Source of the DNA: Chlamydiota bacterium
Lineage (GTDB): Bacteria > Chlamydiota > Chlamydiia > Chlamydiales > SM23-39
Reading direction: 5' to 3'
NCBI GenBank assembly: GCA_027459365.1
Contig: DAIDIM010000076.1
Location: forward strand, 1 to 10,442
DNA length: 10,442 nucleotides
The notes under the pieces were generated by a model. The model was not told the DNA's origin. It searched no databases and saw only the letters and a list, made by a program, of their open reading frames with translations. Shown one piece after another: positions 6,598 to 10,442 of the stretch (positions are counted from its first letter, which is position 1; the number at the start of each line of letters is the position of its first letter). Both the position numbers and the translations under genes were made by a program.

Positions 6598-7541
6598 ATC
6601 CATATTGGGGAACAAACTTTTTCACCTTTTTTCAAGTGTTATTTTCTCGTTTGTTCTACTTGAATGGTCCATCTTTAACGACAGATGAGATTCAAATGGG
6701 TACTTTGAGTTGCATTGCCATTTGTTGTGGCCTCATCGGTCCATTTTTAGTTTTAAAAAAAATGGCCATGTTTGCCAATTCTCTTTCACACACAATTCTT
6801 TTAGGCATCGTCATCTCTTTCTTATTGCTTGGAGGGGTTGTCCTTTCCGATTTCAGTCATCTATTTGTTGGAGCACTCATTGCTGCCATTTTCACCGCAA
6901 TTTTGACTGAAGGATTGGTGAAATGGTTTAATCTCGCAGAGGATGCAAGCGTTGGACTTGTTTTTACAGTACTTTTTGCACTCGGAATCGTCCTATCGAC
7001 CTTATTTTTAAAAGATGTGCACTTGGGAATTGAATCGGTGACAGGCAATGCAGACGCTCTTAGCTTGGATGATCTATATCATGCTCTGCTCTTAGTGTTT
7101 CTAAATGCAATGACAATTTTTATCTTTTTCCGACAATTTCGCCTTTCTAGCTTCGATCCAAATCTTGCAAAAGTGCTTGGCATCCCTGAAGGAGTCTTCC
7201 GCTTTTTGCTCCTGTTCCTAGTTGCGGCGACCTGTATGATAGCATTCCGTGCCATCGGCGTGCTTCTTGTTCTTGCCTTCCTTGTCGGCCCATATTTGAC
7301 GGCAACCCTTTTTTGCCATCGGCTAAAACATCTCTTATTCTGGAGTAGCTTCATTGGAATCGGAGCCAGTGTTTTTGGTGTCGCCCTTTCTCGTCATATT
7401 TTAACGGAATTTGATCTTGCTTTATCAACGGGTGGGATTGTCGTCTGTTTGATTGGCCTCTTCTATTTTTTAGTACTTTACCTCAAAATGTTATATGTTT
7501 ATTTGACACGAGTTAAGCTAAGACAAAGAGCAAATTTTTAG
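6594..7541 (+). CDS. ytgD: YtgD, second permease subunit of the metal ABC transporter
   Basis: A 315-residue ABC-3 permease with about eight or nine membrane segments, matching CT070. The family signature GPFLVLKKMAMFANSLSHTI (about 49-68) corresponds to the similar motif in YtgC. The segment ending IAFRAIGVLLVLAFLVGPYL is the conserved core helix region. It presumably pairs with the YtgC half of YtgCR to form the channel, with YtgB on the cytoplasmic side and YtgA delivering metal. Unlike YtgC it has no regulator tail. Its ATG overlaps the YtgCR stop codon. After its TAG there are only 103 bases to rseP; a short imperfect hairpin near 7552-7566 followed by TTCTC is too weak to call a terminator. 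Confidence 0.94.
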   Translation: MNPYWGTNFFTFFQVLFSRLFYLNGPSLTTDEIQMGTLSCIAICCGLIGPFLVLKKMAMFANSLSHTILLGIVISFLLLGGVVLSDFSHLFVGALIAAIFTAILTEGLVKWFNLAEDASVGLVFTVLFALGIVLSTLFLKDVHLGIESVTGNADALSLDDLYHALLLVFLNAMTIFIFFRQFRLSSFDPNLAKVLGIPEGVFRFLLLFLVAATCMIAFRAIGVLLVLAFLVGPYLTATLFCHRLKHLLFWSSFIGIGASVFGVALSRHILTEFDLALSTGGIVVCLIGLFYFLVLYLKMLYVYLTRVKLRQRANF

Positions 7542-7644
7542 GAATCAGCAGGGAAGCCCGGCTTTCTTCTCAAACTTGTAAAGTGACTCTACAGTTTCTT
7601 TTTTATCAGAAGTATGCTATTGTCGGTTTTAAAGATGGATTCTC

Positions 7645-9567
7645 ATGATTGAAAATGTTCTTTATGCTGTATTTGCTATCCTTGGACTCGGCTTCCTGGT
7701 ATTCATTCATGAACTGGGACACTACATAGTAGCTAGAAGACAGGGGATGCGAATTGAGGTCTTTGCGATCGGTTTTGGAAAGCCGATTTATAGCTGGATG
7801 TATCAGGGTGTAAAATGGCAAATTGGGATTCTCCCATTCGGTGGTTATGTAAAAATTGCCGGCATGCATAAGGAAAAAGGGGTTGAACCTTCCGATATTC
7901 CGGATGGTTTTTTTGGTAAAAGCCCATGGCAACGAATTAAGGTCGCTTTTGCAGGACCATTTGTAAATATTGTTTTCTCTTTAGTGGTTTTCATCGGTTT
8001 ATGGTTGTCAGGTGGCCGTGATAAGAATTTTCAAGAATTTACTCATCACATTGGTTGGATCGATCCAAGGTCTGCCCTTTATGATCAGGGCGTTCGTCCT
8101 GGAGATTTGATCCAGAAATATAGTGGACGGGAGTTTGGTGGATTTAAAGATTTATTGATGTCTTCTGTGATGAATGAGAAGACAACCCGGATTGAAGGGT
8201 ATAAATTTGATTACGCGACCAATGAAAAACATCCTTTCGACTACACACTTCCGACTTATGCAGATCCCGATCGTAAAGAGAAAATGAGCACAATTGGCGT
8301 TGTGACCCCTGCGCAATATTTAATTTATGATCAAAAAGGTTCTGCGCAATCATCTCTTGAATCTGGTCTTAAGTCACTTGATCGCTTTATTTGGGTCGAT
8401 GGAGAAATTGTCTTCTCTTTGCAGCAATTGCAATCTTTGGTAAATGATTCAACTGCTTTTTTTACAATTCGTAGAGGGGAACAAATCATCCATACAAAAG
8501 TCCCTCGAGTGCATCTCGATGAGCTTGCGATGAGCGCAATCGAGAAGGCAGAAATTAGTGATTGGCAATATGAGGCGAATTTAAAGAGCAAGCTTCAAGA
8601 TCTCTATTTTATCCCTTATAATCTCTCTCCATCGGCACAAGTAGAAGGACGTCTTTCCTTCATTGATGAGACCGATCAAAAAAAAGCGTTTGAACATTGT
8701 GAACGATGCTCCTATTTCCATCCGCTGCAAGAAGGAGATCAAATCTTAGCAATTGACGGAATCCGAATCAAAAGCTCTTATGAGCTCTTAGATCTTTTAC
8801 AAACGCGTAGAGTCCTTGCAATTGTCGAAAGAGATCCTTCTATAGAGCAGCCTGTATTGTGGACCGAGTCTGATGCACAGTTTGAGAATTTCAGTTTTCC
8901 CGACCTTTCACAAATTGTCTCTTCCATTGGAACAAATCATCCAATCCAATCGTCTGGAGATCTTGTACTCTTAAATCCAATGGTTCCAAAGCCTCGTAGC
9001 AGTTTGGACTTGAGCTCTAAGCTAAAAGCACAACAGGCACGCGATTTAGCGCTCCTTAAAAAGCAAATTGAACGAATTCAAGATCCGCAAAAAAGGAATG
9101 AAGCCCTTAGTGAATTTGATAAAACTCAAAAAACACTTGTTCTTGGCCTCTTTTTTAAAGATCGAGGAGTGCGATATAATCCGACACCGATGCAGCAGTT
9201 TTCTAGTGTCTTCGGCGATACTTGGAGAACACTTTCTGGACTCCTCTCCGGTTCTATGAATGCCAAATTTGTATCAGGTCCAATAGGAATTGTGCACGTT
9301 GTTCATCAAAGCTGGAAGATTGGAGTGCACGAAGCTCTTTTCTGGATGGCTGTGATCAGTTTGAATCTTGGAATTATGAATCTACTTCCCATTCCCGTTC
9401 TTGATGGTGGGCATATCGTCCTTTCTGCCTATGAAATGGCAACACGAAGACGTTTAAGTTCAAAAGTAATGGAACGATTGATCATCCCTTTTGTTGGCCT
9501 CATGATTGCCCTTTTTATCTACATTACCTATCAGGATATCGCCCGGTTATTTTCTAAGTTTTTCTAG
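7645..9567 (+). CDS. rseP: RseP-family intramembrane zinc metalloprotease (site-2 protease)
   Basis: A 640-residue membrane protease of the S2P/RseP family, matching CT072 (YaeL). The zinc motif HELGH is at residues 22-26 in the first membrane helix, and the second catalytic motif NLLPIPVLDGG (about 579-589) lies near the C-terminus, with a last helix about 612-630. Between them are PDZ-like segments: one around GVRPGDLIQ (about 147-155), a degraded one around SLDRFIWVDGEIV, and one around LQEGDQILAIDGIRI (about 360-374). At 640 residues it is much longer than the 450-residue E. coli enzyme, as in other chlamydiae. The family cuts membrane-tethered regulators after a first cleavage. The ATG at 7645 has only a weak GGA upstream. 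Its TAG lies inside the left end of a palindrome. Confidence 0.94.
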   Translation: MIENVLYAVFAILGLGFLVFIHELGHYIVARRQGMRIEVFAIGFGKPIYSWMYQGVKWQIGILPFGGYVKIAGMHKEKGVEPSDIPDGFFGKSPWQRIKVAFAGPFVNIVFSLVVFIGLWLSGGRDKNFQEFTHHIGWIDPRSALYDQGVRPGDLIQKYSGREFGGFKDLLMSSVMNEKTTRIEGYKFDYATNEKHPFDYTLPTYADPDRKEKMSTIGVVTPAQYLIYDQKGSAQSSLESGLKSLDRFIWVDGEIVFSLQQLQSLVNDSTAFFTIRRGEQIIHTKVPRVHLDELAMSAIEKAEISDWQYEANLKSKLQDLYFIPYNLSPSAQVEGRLSFIDETDQKKAFEHCERCSYFHPLQEGDQILAIDGIRIKSSYELLDLLQTRRVLAIVERDPSIEQPVLWTESDAQFENFSFPDLSQIVSSIGTNHPIQSSGDLVLLNPMVPKPRSSLDLSSKLKAQQARDLALLKKQIERIQDPQKRNEALSEFDKTQKTLVLGLFFKDRGVRYNPTPMQQFSSVFGDTWRTLSGLLSGSMNAKFVSGPIGIVHVVHQSWKIGVHEALFWMAVISLNLGIMNLLPIPVLDGGHIVLSAYEMATRRRLSSKVMERLIIPFVGLMIALFIYITYQDIARLFSKFF

Positions 9568-9732
9568 AATCTGTGAACAACTAATTGAACATTTGAGCAT
9601 CGTCGGCTTGGCAACAAATTTTTGGTCTTTGCTCGCGCCTTGCCTACTGGCAATGGTCGCTCACTCCAGACACAAAAATTTGTGCCGCCTCCTTGCTCCA
9701 ATAGTTCAAGTTAGTTGTTCACAGATTCTTAG
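9564..9732. repeat. About 169-bp near-palindrome between rseP and the fic remnant (family B)
   Basis: AGAATCTGTGAACAACTAA at 9566-9584 is perfectly inverted at 9711-9729, and CTA extends the match outward with one extra base. The arms stay related all the way in (TTGAAC, GAGCA, CAAATTTTTG), closing on TTGCC/GGCAA (9640-9644 and 9649-9653) around a TACT loop. Its sequence is unrelated to families A and C. The left end holds the rseP stop codon and the right end holds the stop codon of the fic fragment on the other strand, so it may serve as a transcript end for both. There are no long U tracts and no convincing target duplication. It could be a mobile palindrome or a fixed intergenic repeat. 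Confidence 0.85.
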
Positions 9733-9886
9733 TTAAAATTTGCAAAAATGGGTCGTTGATAGAGTAAGTGTCGCGGCCTGCCTTAAAACTGCGTAGAACA
9801 CCGATTGTTTCTAGTTGTTGCAAATATTGTGATGCAGTCTGCCTTTTTGCAATTCCTGCATCTTCAAGGGTTTTAATTTTACAATA
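9719..9886 (-). pseudogene. C-terminal remnant of a Fic-family protein (winged-helix end)
   Basis: The minus-strand frame ending at TGA (9721-9719) reads YCKIKTLEDAGIAKRQTASQ, continues with YLQQLETIGVLRSFKAGRD and ends about ten residues after TYSIND. This pattern (helix, SRQTAS-like recognition helix, LEEIG, GRxxYxIN) matches the winged-helix tail of many Fic AMP-transferases. The catalytic HPFxxGNGR part is absent. Upstream the frame meets palindromic element A at 9888, which supplies an in-frame TGA at 9901-9899, and no start codon precedes the homology. Bridging the insertion through one copy of the AATAA duplication gives NHSPYCKIK, which fits the usual HPYTKI-like start of this domain, but the frame soon ends, so more was lost than the insertion alone explains. 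Confidence 0.6.
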
Positions 9887-9887
9887 A

Positions 9888-10051
9888 CTCGACTTATGTC
9901 ATTTTTTGAAAGGCAGATCCGAGGGAGGCGTCCGATGATTTTATTATTTTTTTGCGAGTTAATAGCAGCAACGTCCCTATTGACGAGTAAAAAATAATAA
10001 AAGCGCGGACGCTCTCACCGGAGATGCCATCAAAAAATGACATAAGTCGAG
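9888..10051. mobile_element. MITE-like palindromic element, family A copy 2 (164 bp)
   Basis: The 21-base ends 9888-9908 and 10031-10051 are perfect inverted repeats beginning CTCGACTTATGTC. The element is flanked on both sides by AATAA (9883-9887 and 10052-10056), a clean 5-base target duplication. It is inverted relative to the copy at 2456-2620 and about 91% identical to it. Its perfect terminal repeats and intact duplication suggest it moved more recently than copy 1. It sits just upstream of the fic remnant's winged-helix coding sequence. It has no coding capacity. Confidence 0.9.
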
Positions 10052-10321
10052 AATAAGGTGAATGGTTACACCATCGACATATTTCTGGAATATGTCGAAA
10101 AATCGATTAAAAATCGACACATTTATTTCTTTAAAAAATATAAGTTATTGGTGTTAAGTAAGATACGATTTTCTTTTAGTCAGATATGTTTAAGATATCG
10201 ACATATCCAAATGGTTATATTTTTGAGCGAAAAGAAGAGAAAAGTTGCAAAAAGATCTATGAAATTCGAGCGGAATGAACCCAAAACTCAGCTTATTATC
10301 ACTTACCCAGTGGAATTATTC
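10052..10321. other. Non-coding stretch with repeated TCGACATAT motifs
   Basis: I see no convincing gene here. The plus-strand open frame at 10058-10327 looks like chance coding in AT-rich DNA. The motif TCGACATAT occurs at 10074-10082, inverted at 10090-10098 (together a hairpin with arms TCGACATATT/AATATGTCGA and a TCTGG loop) and again at 10198-10206. The last copy overlaps another inverted pair, GATATGT (10183-10189) and ACATATC (10201-10207). Related TCGATT/AATCGA pairs fall at 10103-10117. Such a cluster could be operator sites of a lost or truncated gene, or part of another repeat. The stretch lies between the unidentified gene on the right and the truncated fic fragment. Confidence 0.4.
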
Positions 10322-10442
10322 TTATAAAGCAGCCTTAAAAATATTAGCGATTGAATAATCTGTTTTTCCAAGTTCTTGTGACGCAACATTGAATACTGTG
10401 ACAGGTTTATCACAGAGTGTATAAACAAAAGATCCGACTGCA
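10322..10442 (-). CDS. C-terminal end of an unidentified protein (runs off the right edge)
   Basis: A minus-strand frame is open from the window edge to a TAA at 10324-10322, giving 39 residues. They include GSFVYTLCDKPVTVFNVASQ and end in SIANIFKAAL. The composition looks like a real folded protein end: alternating beta-type residues, then a short helix. I do not recognise the family, and there is no motif to name. The start and most of the gene lie outside the window. No terminator hairpin is evident directly after the stop codon. Confidence 0.5.
   Translation of the reverse strand, partial: AVGSFVYTLCDKPVTVFNVASQELGKTDYSIANIFKAAL

Noticed and set aside
7552..7566. Possible terminator after ytgD
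   Set aside because: Six-base stem with a G:T pair, a three-base loop and only TTCTC after it; too weak to call.
9506..9736. Plus-strand open frame across the end of rseP and palindrome B
   Set aside because: Out of frame with rseP and mostly inside the palindrome; no start signals.
10058..10327. Plus-strand open frame of 89 codons (MNGYTIDIFLEYVEK...)
   Set aside because: Starts beside the mobile element, is rich in Lys/Ile/Phe codons expected from AT-rich DNA, crosses several inverted repeats and overlaps the end of the minus-strand gene.
1..10442. CRISPR array, rRNA or tRNA genes
   Set aside because: No regularly spaced direct repeats and no recognisable rRNA or tRNA sequence on either strand.

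Overview
The window is AT-rich DNA from a member of the Chlamydiae, most likely an environmental (amoeba- or arthropod-associated) lineage rather than Chlamydia itself. The main evidence is gene order. An ADP/ATP translocase, a conserved 173-residue protein, a four-gene metal ABC transporter including the permease-repressor fusion YtgCR, and an RseP protease follow one another as they do around CT065-CT072 of Chlamydia trachomatis. One gene of that block is absent: dxr (CT071) would be expected between ytgD and rseP, but only 103 bases lie there. The lepA gene that precedes CT065 in C. trachomatis is also not here. Mobile-element DNA and small uncharacterised genes flank the block.

Layout. 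1-59: the start of a probable transposase leaving the window on the minus strand. 142-429 and 611-838: two small plus-strand genes of unknown function. 842-2437 (minus): nucleotide transporter, closed by a strong hairpin terminator at 803-834. 2456-2620: a 165-base palindromic mobile element lying between the transporter's apparent promoter and its ribosome binding site. 2726-3247 (minus): CT066-like protein with its own promoter and terminator. 3362-7541 (plus): ytgA, ytgB, ytgCR and ytgD behind a good sigma-70-type promoter. An inverted repeat covers the start site, and a 120-base palindrome sits between ytgA and ytgB. 7645-9567: rseP. 9564-10051: a second kind of long palindrome, the stranded C-terminal end of a probable Fic protein, and a second copy of the first palindromic element. 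10322-10442: the 3' end of an unidentified minus-strand gene.

How the genes work together. The translocase imports host ATP. The Ytg system imports iron or manganese and carries its own metal-dependent repressor as the tail of a permease subunit. RseP is an intramembrane protease of the envelope stress type. The unusual content is mainly in the spacers: three unrelated families of large near-palindromes (four copies, 120-169 bases) sit against core genes. One family has clear marks of transposition, with matched terminal repeats and a perfect 5-base target duplication.
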